Assembly (NCBI RefSeq): GCF_002007605.1
Contig: NZ_CP019799.1
Coordinates: 1,860,001-1,924,000 of the forward strand
DNA length: 64,000 bases
DNA from: Cellvibrio sp. PSBB023
Lineage (GTDB): Bacteria; Pseudomonadota; Gammaproteobacteria; Pseudomonadales; Cellvibrionaceae
Reading direction: 5' to 3'
The notes under the pieces were generated by a model that did not search any database, was not told the DNA's origin, and worked only from the letters and a program-made list of their open reading frames with translations. A program made the position numbers and the translations under genes. Position 1 is the stretch's first letter, and each line of letters starts with the position of its first letter. Positions 46,985 to 57,048 of this stretch are shown piece after piece.

Positions 46985-48235
46985 TTAAACACTTAGCCCA
47001 CGCTCACGAAAATCGCGGATATAAATGCCATAGGCCCCGTCGGGCAGTGCGCGTTTAATCAGGTGGCTTTTGTCCAGCTTTTCTTGCTGGATGTCATTCA
47101 AGTCCAGCACGATCTCTTTGGCGAGCGGTTTGTTGAGGTCTTTGACCACAATGATTTTGGGCAAGTGGCGGTAACGGTGGTTGGTTTCCAAGACTATACC
47201 CACTAATCCATTCACCAATTCCACAATACTGCCGGGCGGATAAAGGCCTATGCACTTGATAAATTCCAGCGCCAGACGCTCGTCAAATTGCGTGCCGCGA
47301 TGTTGAAAAATACGCTTCAGTGCTTCGGTACTGGCAATTGCTCGGGAGTAACAGCGATCTGCGGTCATCGCGTCGTAGGCATCCACAATACAAATAATGC
47401 GCGCAAAATCGGAGATGCCTGCGGCGCTTAATTTACGCGGATAGCCCGTACCATCCACCCGCTCATGATGGCTGTAGGCAACATCCACCGTTGCATTGGG
47501 TACACCCGGCGATGACATCAATAGGTTGCGCCCATGTACTGCATGGGCTTTGATGATATTGAACTCTTTGTCGGTAAGTGGCTCACGCTTATTCAGGATA
47601 TGGGCCGGTACGCGCATTTTGCCCACATCATGCAACAAACCGCATAACCCCAAACGCGTCAGTTCCCCTTCACTCATACCCAGATGTCGGCCAAAGGCAA
47701 TGGCGAGGATGCAGACATTCAAGCAGTGCTCTGCGGTGTACTCATCTTCATTGCGCATGCGCGACATCCAGATCAGGGCATCGGCATTGCGCAGGATACT
47801 GTTCATGCAATCCTTGACGGTTGCCTTGGCCTGTTCGGTATTAACGCCGCCGCCCAGACGCACATCATCCAGCAGGGTTTTGGTGAGTTTTTTAGCCTCG
47901 CGGTATACGCCTATGGCGGCGCGGTGCTCCTGCGACGATGATATTTTATTGATATAGGCGTTTTTACGCACAATGGAGTGGCTCGATACAGCGCGCTGCT
48001 CTGGCGGAACCCACTCCTCGCGCACGGCATCAATCCAGACATATTCGGCATATTCTGCAACGACCTCGATATCATCCAGACTTTCAATGATAAACCCCTG
48101 CATGACAAAGGGAGTCTCCTGCCAGTCGCGATCCAGCCGGGAGACAAACATACCGATTTTAAGCTCGGAGATATGGATTTTGAGGGTGCTCGATTTGCGT
48201 TCAATCGAGCCGGGTTTGACATCGCGGAGATCCAA
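46985..48235 (-). CDS. HD-GYP domain protein with DUF3391 (cyclic-di-GMP phosphodiesterase candidate)
   Basis: 416 residues starting at a TTG at 48235, which lies five bases behind a good GAGG; no ATG is available before the conserved N-terminus. DUF3391 (about 10-115; KIGMFVSRLDRDWQETPF) precedes the HD-GYP domain (about 150-330): LCGLLHDVGKMRVP (HD), HAVHGRN, SHHERVDGTGYP and IICIVDAYDAMTADRCY. Residues for a di-metal site and GYP are intact, so c-di-GMP hydrolysis is likely. No receiver or sensory domain beyond DUF3391. Confidence 0.88.
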   Translation of the reverse strand: MDLRDVKPGSIERKSSTLKIHISELKIGMFVSRLDRDWQETPFVMQGFIIESLDDIEVVAEYAEYVWIDAVREEWVPPEQRAVSSHSIVRKNAYINKISSSQEHRAAIGVYREAKKLTKTLLDDVRLGGGVNTEQAKATVKDCMNSILRNADALIWMSRMRNEDEYTAEHCLNVCILAIAFGRHLGMSEGELTRLGLCGLLHDVGKMRVPAHILNKREPLTDKEFNIIKAHAVHGRNLLMSSPGVPNATVDVAYSHHERVDGTGYPRKLSAAGISDFARIICIVDAYDAMTADRCYSRAIASTEALKRIFQHRGTQFDERLALEFIKCIGLYPPGSIVELVNGLVGIVLETNHRYRHLPKIIVVKDLNKPLAKEIVLDLNDIQQEKLDKSHLIKRALPDGAYGIYIRDFRERGLSV

Positions 48236-48304
48236 AGGAACCTCACTCTATGGTTATTAGTAAGCCGTAGGTAGTTGGCTGCTAATTAATCATAGACGCT
48301 TTTA

Positions 48305-49099
48305 TCAGATGCGCTTGGCTTCATCCCAAAGCAGGTTCATCTCATCGATACTGGTTTCACATAAGGGTTTGGGCGTGTTTTTCTCGATGTAATGAAAGCG
48401 CTGCTCGAACTTGTGGTTAGCGCGGCGCAAGGCTTGTTCCGGGTCGATTTTCTGGTAGCGGGCAATATTGACTACGGCAAATAACAAATCGCCCAGTTCC
48501 TCTTCCAGAGCCTGTTGATCACCGGAATCCAGCTCGGCTTCCACTTCCAGCAGTTCTTCACGCACTTTGGCGATGGGCCCATAGACATCGTCCCAATCAA
48601 AGCCCACGCTGGCGGCGCGCTTTTGCAATTTGGCCGCCCGGCTCAGGGATGGCAAATTGAGTGGAACATCAGCCAATAACCCCTGTGCACCTTTTGCCGC
48701 ACGCTCCTGTTGTTTGATTTCCTCCCAGCGCGCTTTGACATCCGTCGGCAAGGTGTGGCGATTATCCACACGACTATCCAGTGTGCCCTGTGGAAATACA
48801 TGCGGGTGGCGGCGAATCAGTTTGGCCACCAAGTCAGATACCACGCCAGCAAAGTCAAAACGCTGCTCCTCTTTGCCCAACTGACTGTAAAAAATTACCT
48901 GGAACAGCAAATCGCCCAACTCTTCTTTGAGGTGAACAAAATCCTGTTTTTCAATCGCATCCACCACTTCATAGGCCTCCTCCAGCGTAGAGGGCGCAAT
49001 GCTGGCGTAATCCTGTTTGATGTCCCAAGGGCAGCCGGATTCCGGGTCACGCAGGCGGGCCATCAAATAAAGTAAATCGTCGATGCTGTAGTGGCTCAC
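48305..49099 (-). CDS. mazG: MazG nucleoside triphosphate pyrophosphohydrolase
   Basis: 264 residues containing two MazG folds. The first (about 1-110) starts LMARLRDPESGCPWDIKQ and has EEAYEVVDAI and LKEELGDLLFQV; the second (about 140-260) has VREELLEVEAEL, LEEELGDLLFAVV and a C-terminal ANHKFEQRFHYIE. It hydrolyses NTPs and limits ppGpp-related effects. It lies 10 bases after relA in the same direction, as in Pseudomonas and E. coli. Confidence 0.93.
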   Translation of the reverse strand: MSHYSIDDLLYLMARLRDPESGCPWDIKQDYASIAPSTLEEAYEVVDAIEKQDFVHLKEELGDLLFQVIFYSQLGKEEQRFDFAGVVSDLVAKLIRRHPHVFPQGTLDSRVDNRHTLPTDVKARWEEIKQQERAAKGAQGLLADVPLNLPSLSRAAKLQKRAASVGFDWDDVYGPIAKVREELLEVEAELDSGDQQALEEELGDLLFAVVNIARYQKIDPEQALRRANHKFEQRFHYIEKNTPKPLCETSIDEMNLLWDEAKRI

Positions 49100-49109
49100 A
49101 AATAGAATC

Positions 49110-51355
49110 CTAGTGTTTACGGCGCGCCGAGGCGATGTTGGGCAACTGGTTGAGTTTAGTCAGTATGCGGCTCAGCTCGTCAAAGCTGCGGATTTCCACG
49201 GTCACCTGCATATCGACAGTGTTTTTGCGTTTATCCGAGAGAGTTTGCATAGCCACAATATTGATGCGCTCGGTATCCAGCAGCACCGTAATATCTTTCA
49301 GCAAACCATAGCGGTCATAGGCTTCGATAACGATATCCACCGAGTAGAGGCTCTGCGGTGTTTCGCCCCACTCAACCTTGATAATGCGCTGTGGTTCATC
49401 GGCCTGTAGCTGCAAGATGTTGTTGCAGTCTTGACGATGGATGGACACCCCTTTACCCAAGGTGATGTAGCCAGTAATCGCATCGCCCGGCACCGGATTA
49501 CAGCAGTTGGCAATTTGGGTCAGCAGGTTACCCACACCTTCGATGTAGAAATCCGAATCCTTTTTCTGGCGCGATGCCTTGCTGCTGCGGAAAGGAATCA
49601 GCGGCTGTTGTGGATCCGCATCATCCAACTGTTTTTGTGCCGCATTGAGCACTTGGCCGACGCCTATATCACTGGCGCCTACGGCGGCATACAAATCATC
49701 CAGCGTATTGAAGTGCAATTTTTTGGCGAGTTCTTCAAAGTCCAGATCGAGCAGCGCAAGACGTTTGAATTCACGGTCGAGTAGCGCCTGCCCTTCGGCG
49801 ATGTTTTTGTCGCGCGCTTGCTGCTTAAACCAGTGCTGGATTTTGGCACGGGCGCGGCCAGTATTGACGTAACCCAAGGCCATGTTGAGCCAGTCACGGC
49901 TGGGCGATTCAAGCTTACCGGTGAGGATTTCCACCTGATCCGCATTGGTCAGTTGATAGTTGAGCGGCACTATGCGGTTATTCACCTTGGCGCCACGGCA
50001 ACGGTGACCAACATCGGTGTGGATTTTGTAGGCAAAATCAAGCGGCGTTGCCGTGCGTGGCAAGTCCACCACATGGCCTTCAGGGGTAAAGACGTAAATA
50101 CGGTCCTGATTCACCGCGCGCAGGTCATCCTGCAGGTGGGATGGATCGCCACCCAGCTCCTCGTGCCACTCCAATACTTGGCGCAACCAGGCAATTTTCT
50201 GCTCATAGCCGTCCTGGGTCGCTTTGGTATCTGTGCCCTTGTAGCGCCAGTGGGCACAAACACCCAGCTCTGATTCTTCGTGCATTTCCTGGGTGCGGAT
50301 CTGGATTTCCAACACCTTATTTTCCGGCCCCCACACAGCGGTATGCAGCGAGCGATAACCGTTCTCCTTGGGCGAGGCGATGTAATCGTCGAACTCGTGG
50401 GGTATGTTGCGCCAGAGGCTGTGGACTATACCGAGCACGGCATAACAATCGCGTACCGTAGGCACCAGGATGCGCACGGCGCGAATATCGTACACCTGGG
50501 AAAAGGGAATCCCCTTGCGCTGCATTTTGCGCCAGATGCTGTAGATATGTTTGGCGCGACCATCCACCGAACCTTCGATCCCGGCCTTTTTCAACTCGTT
50601 GCGCAGCCGTTCCAACAAGTTGTTGATGTATTCCTGCCGGGCGAGGCGACGCTCATCCAACAGTTTGGCGATGCGCTTGTAATCCTCGGGTTGCAAGTAA
50701 CGGAAGGAGAGATCCTCCAGTTCCCACTTGATATGCCCAATGCCCAAGCGGTGAGCCAGCGGCGCATAAATATCAGCCACTTCGCGGGCTACCTGCCGGC
50801 GGCGATCTGCTTCGGCGTTTTTGACCGAGCGAATAGCACAGGTGCGCTCCGCCAGCTTGATCAGCGCCACACGCACATCATCCACCATGGACACGAGCAT
50901 TTTGCGGATTTTTTCCGCCTGCTCGACCGCTTGTGAACCCAGCACCCGGTCTTCGTGTTCGTTGCGCTGGTAGCTGATAGCCGCCATGCGCAGCACACCT
51001 TTCACCAGCTTGCTGACTGTCTCGCCAAAGCGGTTTTGTAACTCAATAAGGGTAATTTTTTGTTCACGCACAGCGCGGTAGAGAATCGCCGCCACCAGAG
51101 CATCCTGATCCAACTGCAAATCAGCCAGGATTTCAGCCATTTCCAAACCGATACGGAAACAGGAGAAATCCTCCCCCAGTTGTGATCGTCTTCGGCGTGA
51201 ATATCCACCAGCGATAAACTGAGTTCGGCGGCGCGGCGCAATTCGGCGCGGCTGGTATCGGACTGCAGGTAGGACTTATTCAGACGATCGATCCAGGCAT
51301 CTATATCCACTTGACCATCAGCGGCTATGGGGTGATCTGCTCTGACTTTAACCAT
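49110..51355 (-). pseudogene. relA: GTP pyrophosphokinase RelA, frameshifted in the N-terminal region as read
   Basis: Joined across the shift it encodes 748 residues (E. coli RelA 744). The frame from the ATG at 51355 (MVKVRADHPIAADGQVDID) runs to Asp-Asp-His-Asn-Trp-Gly61; a run of five G (51177-51173 on the plus strand as C) then shifts it. One more G would continue E-D-F-S-C-F-R-I-G-L-E-M, the expected RelA sequence. The downstream part (ATG at 51146, 678 residues) has the pseudo-hydrolase region, synthetase (DDYIASPKENGYRSLHTAVW), TGS and ACT domains. It synthesises (p)ppGpp. Either a homopolymer sequencing error, a true mutation with re-initiation at 51146, or a shift-corrected gene. 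Confidence 0.85.
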
Positions 51356-51495
51356 GAGGTTCGCCTTACTTATTCTTGCGTGTCACCGGCCGCGCAGGCC
51401 AATGAACACATAAATTCAATCGAGGTTTGAATGCCCTTCGCTAACGAAAGGCAATTGGGCAGCGGTGATTAAACAACAGTTACGCTAAACAAACG

Positions 51496-52992
51496 CTACT
51501 TCAGCAAAAACAGCGCCATAGACTCCACATGGCTGGTGTGCGGGAACATATCGAGCACACCGACAGCATCCAACTGATAGCCGACGTCGGCCAGTAGTGC
51601 TGAATCCCGCGCCAAGGTTGCCGGGTTGCAACTGACGTAGACAATTCGCTTGGGTGAAAGTTGCTTGCCCCTTACCCAGCGCTGGATGCTGGCGATAATA
51701 TCTTTTGCACCATCGCGGGGCGGGTCGAGCAAGAGCGCATTAATATTGCCCCCCAGCCGCTGTAATTGAGTATGGGTCATATCTGCCAGATTCGCGGCAA
51801 TAAATGTTGCGTTACCAATGCCCAGGGACTCCGCATTTTCACGCCCACGTAGCACCATGGATTCCACCGCTTCAATACCCACCACTTCGGCACACTGACG
51901 CGCCATGGGCAGGGTAAAGTTGCCAATGCCACAAAACAAATCCAGCGCGCGGTCATCCGGCTGCAAGGCCAGCAGAGCCAGCGCTTGGGCAACCATCTGC
52001 TGGTTCACGGGTGGATTGACCTGGGTGAAATCCTGCGGGTGATAGGCAAGCCTCAACCCGGCCACCTCATAGTGCAAACGCGGATCGCAGGAGTTGCCCT
52101 GTATGTCGGTTAACCCGGTATTGCCATTTGGCTCCAGCCACACATGAACCTGTTGTTGCTCAGCCAACTGCGACAGCGAGTTCAGATCGGCCTCTGCCAG
52201 CTTTTTAATGTGACGCACAATAATGGCACTACTACCGAGGGAATCATCGGACTGCCCTTTCACCAGTTCGATATGGGTGACCGCCTTGGCCGCACGCAGT
52301 GTCGTCAGCCAGGAGCGCAAAGGCGCCAACAATTGATTTAACGCCGGTGTTAATACCAAGCACTCATCGACCTGGGTAATTTCATTACTGTAATGCTGAC
52401 GAAACCCGAGGCTGACACTACCGTCTTCCTCATACCAAACACCGAGGCGCGCGCGGCTGCGATAGCCCGTATCGCTCAAGGTAATAGGTGCAAGCACGCG
52501 TTTGGGTTCTACGCCGCCCCAGCGCTTTAATTGCTGCAACAGCGAATCCTGCTTCATCAATAATTGTTGCGCAGGCGGCATATGTTGCAGTTGGCAGCCA
52601 CCGCAGTCGGCATAGTGTTGGCAGGGGGGTGTCACTCGCTCGGGTGACGGGGTAATAATTTGATCGACCCGCGCATCGATAAATCGCGCATGCTCTTCCA
52701 CCAAACGCGCGGTGACCTTTTCATTCACCAAAGCGCCGGCGATAAACATCGTTTTCCCATCCAGATCGGCCACACCGCGACCATCGTGACTTAAACGATC
52801 AATGGTGAACTCACCCAGTCGCTTATTAAATTGTGGCAACACTTTTTCCGCAGCGCGCGGCTGATTGCGGCGCGGCGCATCATCGCGCACATACACTTTG
52901 CCATCCGCTTTTTTGGGCCGAGGTTTTTTGCCGAGCAGGCTGCTGCCTTTTTTAGCGCTGCCAGAGGGAGTTTTGCCGTTTTTGTGTGCCAT
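51496..52992 (-). CDS. rlmD: 23S rRNA (uracil-5)-methyltransferase RlmD
   Basis: 498 residues, longer than E. coli RlmD (433) because of a Lys/Arg/Pro-rich N-terminal arm (about 1-55). A TRAM domain (about 60-118) follows. The iron-sulfur cysteines are in CQHYADCGGCQ; the SAM motif is ALDLFCGIGNFTLP; the catalytic Cys is in YVSCNPATLARD. It makes m5U1939. Upstream of relA by 140 bases, same direction, as in Pseudomonas. Confidence 0.93.
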   Translation of the reverse strand: MAHKNGKTPSGSAKKGSSLLGKKPRPKKADGKVYVRDDAPRRNQPRAAEKVLPQFNKRLGEFTIDRLSHDGRGVADLDGKTMFIAGALVNEKVTARLVEEHARFIDARVDQIITPSPERVTPPCQHYADCGGCQLQHMPPAQQLLMKQDSLLQQLKRWGGVEPKRVLAPITLSDTGYRSRARLGVWYEEDGSVSLGFRQHYSNEITQVDECLVLTPALNQLLAPLRSWLTTLRAAKAVTHIELVKGQSDDSLGSSAIIVRHIKKLAEADLNSLSQLAEQQQVHVWLEPNGNTGLTDIQGNSCDPRLHYEVAGLRLAYHPQDFTQVNPPVNQQMVAQALALLALQPDDRALDLFCGIGNFTLPMARQCAEVVGIEAVESMVLRGRENAESLGIGNATFIAANLADMTHTQLQRLGGNINALLLDPPRDGAKDIIASIQRWVRGKQLSPKRIVYVSCNPATLARDSALLADVGYQLDAVGVLDMFPHTSHVESMALFLLK

Positions 52993-53076
52993 GAAAAAAT
53001 CCGCTAAAAAACTAAAAAAAGTGCGCCGGCTATTACGACAAATAGCAAACCCCGAATATCACCAAAGAAACAATAA

Positions 53077-53970
53077 TTATTTCTGATTGAATAAACCGGA
53101 CGATAAGTAGCGATCACCGCGATCACAAATAATCGCCACTATCACCGCATTTTCCACCTGTTGGCTTAATTCCAGCGCCGCTGCGACCGAACCGCCGGAT
53201 GACACTCCACAAAAAATACCTTCCTTACGCGCAAGCTCACGCATGGTGTGCTCCGCCAAGGATTGCGGCATGCTGACTATGCCATCGACACGGTCGCGCT
53301 CATAAATTTTAGGCAAATAGGCTTCCGGCCAACGACGAATACCTGGAATTTGTGCACCCTCTGCTGGCTGCAAGCCAATAATCTGGACAGCGGGATTTTT
53401 CTCTTTGAGGAAGCGCGAGGTTCCCATAATGGTGCCTGTTGTTCCCATGGAGCTGACAAAGTGTGTGATGGTACCGGCCGTTTGTTGCCAAATTTCCGGG
53501 CCGGTAGTCGTGTAATGGGCGAGCGGGTTATCGGGGTTGCCAAACTGATCCAATACCTTGCCCTTGCCTTCTGTCTGCATTTTCAAGGCAAGATCCCGAG
53601 CGCCTTCCATGCCCTCTTCCTTACTCACCAGAATAAGCTCCGCCCCATAGGCGGCCATGGAGGCCTTGCGCTCAGCCGTGGAGTTGTCAGGCATGATCAA
53701 AATCAGGCGATAACCTTTGATTGCCGCCACCATAGCCAGTGCGATGCCGGTATTGCCGCTGGTTGCCTCAATCAAGGTATCACCGGGCTTAATATCACCG
53801 CGCAGTTCGGCGCGACTGATCATCGACAGCGCCGGGCGATCTTTTACCGAACCCGCCGGATTATTGCCTTCCAGTTTCACCAACAGAGTATTGTTGGTCA
53901 CACCCTGCAAGCGCTGTAAGCGCACCAAGGGGGTATTGCCAACAAACGCTTCAATGGTGGGAAAATCCAT
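53077..53970 (-). CDS. cysM: Cysteine synthase B
   Basis: 297 residues. It makes cysteine from O-acetylserine using sulfide or thiosulfate. PLP Lys is Lys43 (NPAGSVKDRPA); the phosphate-binding loop is EATSGNTGIA; other family blocks are FVSSMGTTGTIMGTSRFL and GVSSGGSVAAAL. The CysM rather than CysK subtype is indicated by the length and IVSMPQSLAEHTMRELARKE-type C-terminal region. It starts the minus-strand run cysM-rlmD-relA-mazG and is divergent to gacS. Confidence 0.92.
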   Translation of the reverse strand: MDFPTIEAFVGNTPLVRLQRLQGVTNNTLLVKLEGNNPAGSVKDRPALSMISRAELRGDIKPGDTLIEATSGNTGIALAMVAAIKGYRLILIMPDNSTAERKASMAAYGAELILVSKEEGMEGARDLALKMQTEGKGKVLDQFGNPDNPLAHYTTTGPEIWQQTAGTITHFVSSMGTTGTIMGTSRFLKEKNPAVQIIGLQPAEGAQIPGIRRWPEAYLPKIYERDRVDGIVSMPQSLAEHTMRELARKEGIFCGVSSGGSVAAALELSQQVENAVIVAIICDRGDRYLSSGLFNQK

Positions 53971-54234
53971 GCTGACCTCGGAATAGTTAAATCGGTTAGG
54001 GGCTGTAGGGGCTAATCGTGCCGTGACTAAATGGTGTCGTGACTATTTGTCGGAAGGCGTCAGGTTTTCAAGCCTACCGTTGCGCAGCCGCGCGCGAGGC
54101 GGCTATTCTACCCGTGATCGCCCTGCCTGCGAACACTCGGTAGCAAATCTCCTACGACTATCGGACTATAGGGTGGCAGTGCTATTGCCAGACGTAAGTT
54201 TTTGGACTATCACAAAAATAAGGCCCACGCTGTT

Positions 54235-57048
54235 ATGAATCCAGTTAGCAAACAGAAACACAGCAATATTAAATCCGATGTCTGGCGCCTGATTTTTATT
54301 CCCTCGTTCACCATCATCATATTGATCGCTGCTAGCCTGACTTATTTGTGCATTTCGCAAATCAATAAGTTCATCGATTTGCGCGGCAGCATACTCGCAC
54401 AGAAAACAGCGCATTTACTGCACAAACCTATACTCGAACAGGATACGGAATTGGTGCAGCACATACTCGACGCCTCCGTTGAGGAACCTTATATCCGTGC
54501 CATCCATGTTTACTATGCAGCAGGCGATAAAAATTATCACAGCGGCCCGCAGTTTATGGACATCCGCGATGATACTGAACCCAGCATCGAATCCCCCACC
54601 GAGCATCGCACCTATCGCACACTGCACTTCTCTCACCCGCTGGTGGATCGCAATAACCAGAATGCCATTGGTTGGGTTGAGCTGGAGTTATTAACTGCAC
54701 CATTTGTGGTAGTGCGCTATGAAGCCATAGTGCTGACCATTGCCATTACCTTGCTGTGTTTAATTATCGGCGCCTATTTTGCAATCTCACTCTATTACCG
54801 CATTACTGAACCGCTGGAGCACATTAAAAATATTGTGCAAGGGCTTGCCCGCGGGCGACTCAGTGAGCGCGTCCAACCGCAAAATTCCCGTGAGTTTTTA
54901 GCCCTGGCCGAGTCCATTAACAACATGGCCGATTACATGGAAGCCGCGCAGGCAGATATGCAATCCCACATTGACCACGCCATTGAAGACCTGCGCGAAA
55001 CGCTGGAGACCATTGAAATCCAGAACGTAGAACTGGATCTCGCGCGCAAAGAAGCGCTGGAAGCCAGCCGGGTAAAATCCGAATTCCTGGCCAATACCAG
55101 CCATGAAATTCGCACACCGCTCAACGGCATTTTAGGGTTTATCAATCTCGCGCTGAAAACAGACTTGAATGAACAGCAGCGCGAATACATGGAAACCATT
55201 CGCGACTCAGCCCAAAACTTGTTGACGGTTATCAATGGCATTCTGGATTTCTCCAAAATAGAATCGGGCAAACTCACTCTGGATTATGCACCACTGCCCA
55301 TTCGCCACTCGATTGACGAAGTGCTGCATATTTTTGCACCGGACGCCCACGATAAAAATCTGGAGTTAATTAATTATATCGAGCCCTCTATTCCCAAAAA
55401 TCTGTTGGGCGACGCGTTGCGTTTTAAACAAGTACTATCCAATCTGATTAGCAATGCCATTAAATACAGCAGCAGTGGCAACATCATTATCGACGTGAGT
55501 ATTTTGCAACGGCAAGAAACACAAATTACCCTCAAGGTATGCGTGAGCGATGAAGGCATAGGCCTGTCGCGCGAAGCACAGGAACAATTATTCAGCCCCT
55601 TTATCCAAGCCGATTCATCCAACAGTCGCGAACACGAAGGTACCGGCTTGGGGCTTGCTATTTGCAAAGGTTTGGTTGAGCGTATGAACGGCGAAATTGG
55701 TGTCGTGAGCGAGCCGGATAAAGGCTCCACCTTTTGGTTTACTGCGCGACTGGGGATTGATAAACGCCAGCCCTCACAAAACCAGCTGCCTAATTTGAGC
55801 GACTATCGCATTTTGCTGTGCGGTGAGAACCCGGCCTCCATCAAACAATTGAATAATTTATTACACAAATGGAATGCCAACACCCACACTATTCCTGCTA
55901 TTCACGATTGTTTTCCTATGCTGCGCAGTGCGCGCGACAGCCAGCAAGGTTTTGATTTATTGATATTGGATATCGCCCCCAATGAACGGAAAATTCCCCC
56001 CATTTTGTTAAACAACCTCGCTGAACAATTGCACGCTGAATTTAACTGTACGCTGATCGCCTGCTGCACTACCGCGCATCAGCGTTTATTCCGCGCCCAT
56101 ACAGAGAAATCCCAGGTATTGTTTATCAACAAACCTATCGCCTACGATGCAATGCTGCAAACGCTGGGGCGTCAACTCGACTTACACATAAAAGATTTGC
56201 GCGATCAGGAAGATGAAGAAGCCCTGCGTCCCACCGCCTCGGTTTTATTGGTAGATGACAACCCCGCCAACCTGCAATTGGCCTCCGAATTGTTGCGCGG
56301 TTTAAATACCCAAGTCGTGCAGGCGAGTAATGGAAAGCAAGCGATTGAAGCCTGCCAGCATCAGGAATTTGATGTGATTTTCATGGACATTCAAATGCCG
56401 GGGATGGATGGCATGGAAGCAACACGGCACATTCGTGCTCTGGAACAGGGTAAACGTCGCACACCAATTATTGCACTAACAGCGCACACTATCACCGAAC
56501 AAAAAGCCGAATTATTAATTGCCGGCATGGATGATTGCATCAGCAAACCGGTGAATGAATCGCAGCTGGCACATATTATTAATCGCTGGGCAACACTGAC
56601 GGGTAAAAAAGAAATTGTTATTCATACGGATGACAAGGCATTTACCAACACTAACCCAGGTATTCCCACCGAGGATCACACCGGCTCAGTAGACATTAAC
56701 CTGTGTTTAAAACTGGCTAACCACAAACCGGCACTGGCCCGCGACATGCTCACCATGTTACTGGCGGGGTTGGAAAGCGAAAAACAACAAATTAACGAAT
56801 CGCTGGCGGCTGAAAACTATGAAGAGTCCGGTGAATTAATCCATCGCCTTTATGGCAGCAGTTGTTATTGTGGTGTGCCACGGTTAAAACACATCAGCGG
56901 TTTGCTGGATAAACTATTTCAAAGCAAGCAATACGATCAAGCACGGGATGCTATTCCCGCATTGAACCACGCGCTGGATGATTTGATTCGCTGGGGAAAA
57001 AATAAAGATATAGATGCACTGTTCGGTTTGGAAAAAGCGCCTGCGTGA
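54235..57048 (+). CDS. gacS: Hybrid sensor histidine kinase GacS/BarA
   Basis: 937 residues from the ATG at 54235. Order: membrane helix (about 19-40), periplasmic sensor (about 45-160), second helix (about 163-187), HAMP (about 188-240), HisKA with phosphorylated His290 in NTSHEIRTPL, HATPase (Gly-rich EGTGLGLAI near 469), a degenerate receiver-like region (about 523-645), an active receiver with Asp718 in VIFMDIQMPGMDG, and an HPt with His870 in ELIHRLYGSSCYCG. It feeds GacA/UvrY and the small RNAs of the Csr/Rsm system. Divergent from cysM as in Pseudomonas. Its stop abuts the recO stop on the other strand. Confidence 0.93.
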   Translation: MNPVSKQKHSNIKSDVWRLIFIPSFTIIILIAASLTYLCISQINKFIDLRGSILAQKTAHLLHKPILEQDTELVQHILDASVEEPYIRAIHVYYAAGDKNYHSGPQFMDIRDDTEPSIESPTEHRTYRTLHFSHPLVDRNNQNAIGWVELELLTAPFVVVRYEAIVLTIAITLLCLIIGAYFAISLYYRITEPLEHIKNIVQGLARGRLSERVQPQNSREFLALAESINNMADYMEAAQADMQSHIDHAIEDLRETLETIEIQNVELDLARKEALEASRVKSEFLANTSHEIRTPLNGILGFINLALKTDLNEQQREYMETIRDSAQNLLTVINGILDFSKIESGKLTLDYAPLPIRHSIDEVLHIFAPDAHDKNLELINYIEPSIPKNLLGDALRFKQVLSNLISNAIKYSSSGNIIIDVSILQRQETQITLKVCVSDEGIGLSREAQEQLFSPFIQADSSNSREHEGTGLGLAICKGLVERMNGEIGVVSEPDKGSTFWFTARLGIDKRQPSQNQLPNLSDYRILLCGENPASIKQLNNLLHKWNANTHTIPAIHDCFPMLRSARDSQQGFDLLILDIAPNERKIPPILLNNLAEQLHAEFNCTLIACCTTAHQRLFRAHTEKSQVLFINKPIAYDAMLQTLGRQLDLHIKDLRDQEDEEALRPTASVLLVDDNPANLQLASELLRGLNTQVVQASNGKQAIEACQHQEFDVIFMDIQMPGMDGMEATRHIRALEQGKRRTPIIALTAHTITEQKAELLIAGMDDCISKPVNESQLAHIINRWATLTGKKEIVIHTDDKAFTNTNPGIPTEDHTGSVDINLCLKLANHKPALARDMLTMLLAGLESEKQQINESLAAENYEESGELIHRLYGSSCYCGVPRLKHISGLLDKLFQSKQYDQARDAIPALNHALDDLIRWGKNKDIDALFGLEKAPA

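Noticed and set aside
51002..51355. Programmed frameshift in relA
   Set aside because: No slippery heptamer, downstream stem or known RelA precedent was seen; a G-run sequencing error or mutation explains it better.
54022..54045. CGTGACTA direct repeat (two copies, 16-base period) before gacS
   Set aside because: Only two short copies and no known regulator with this motif; likely chance.
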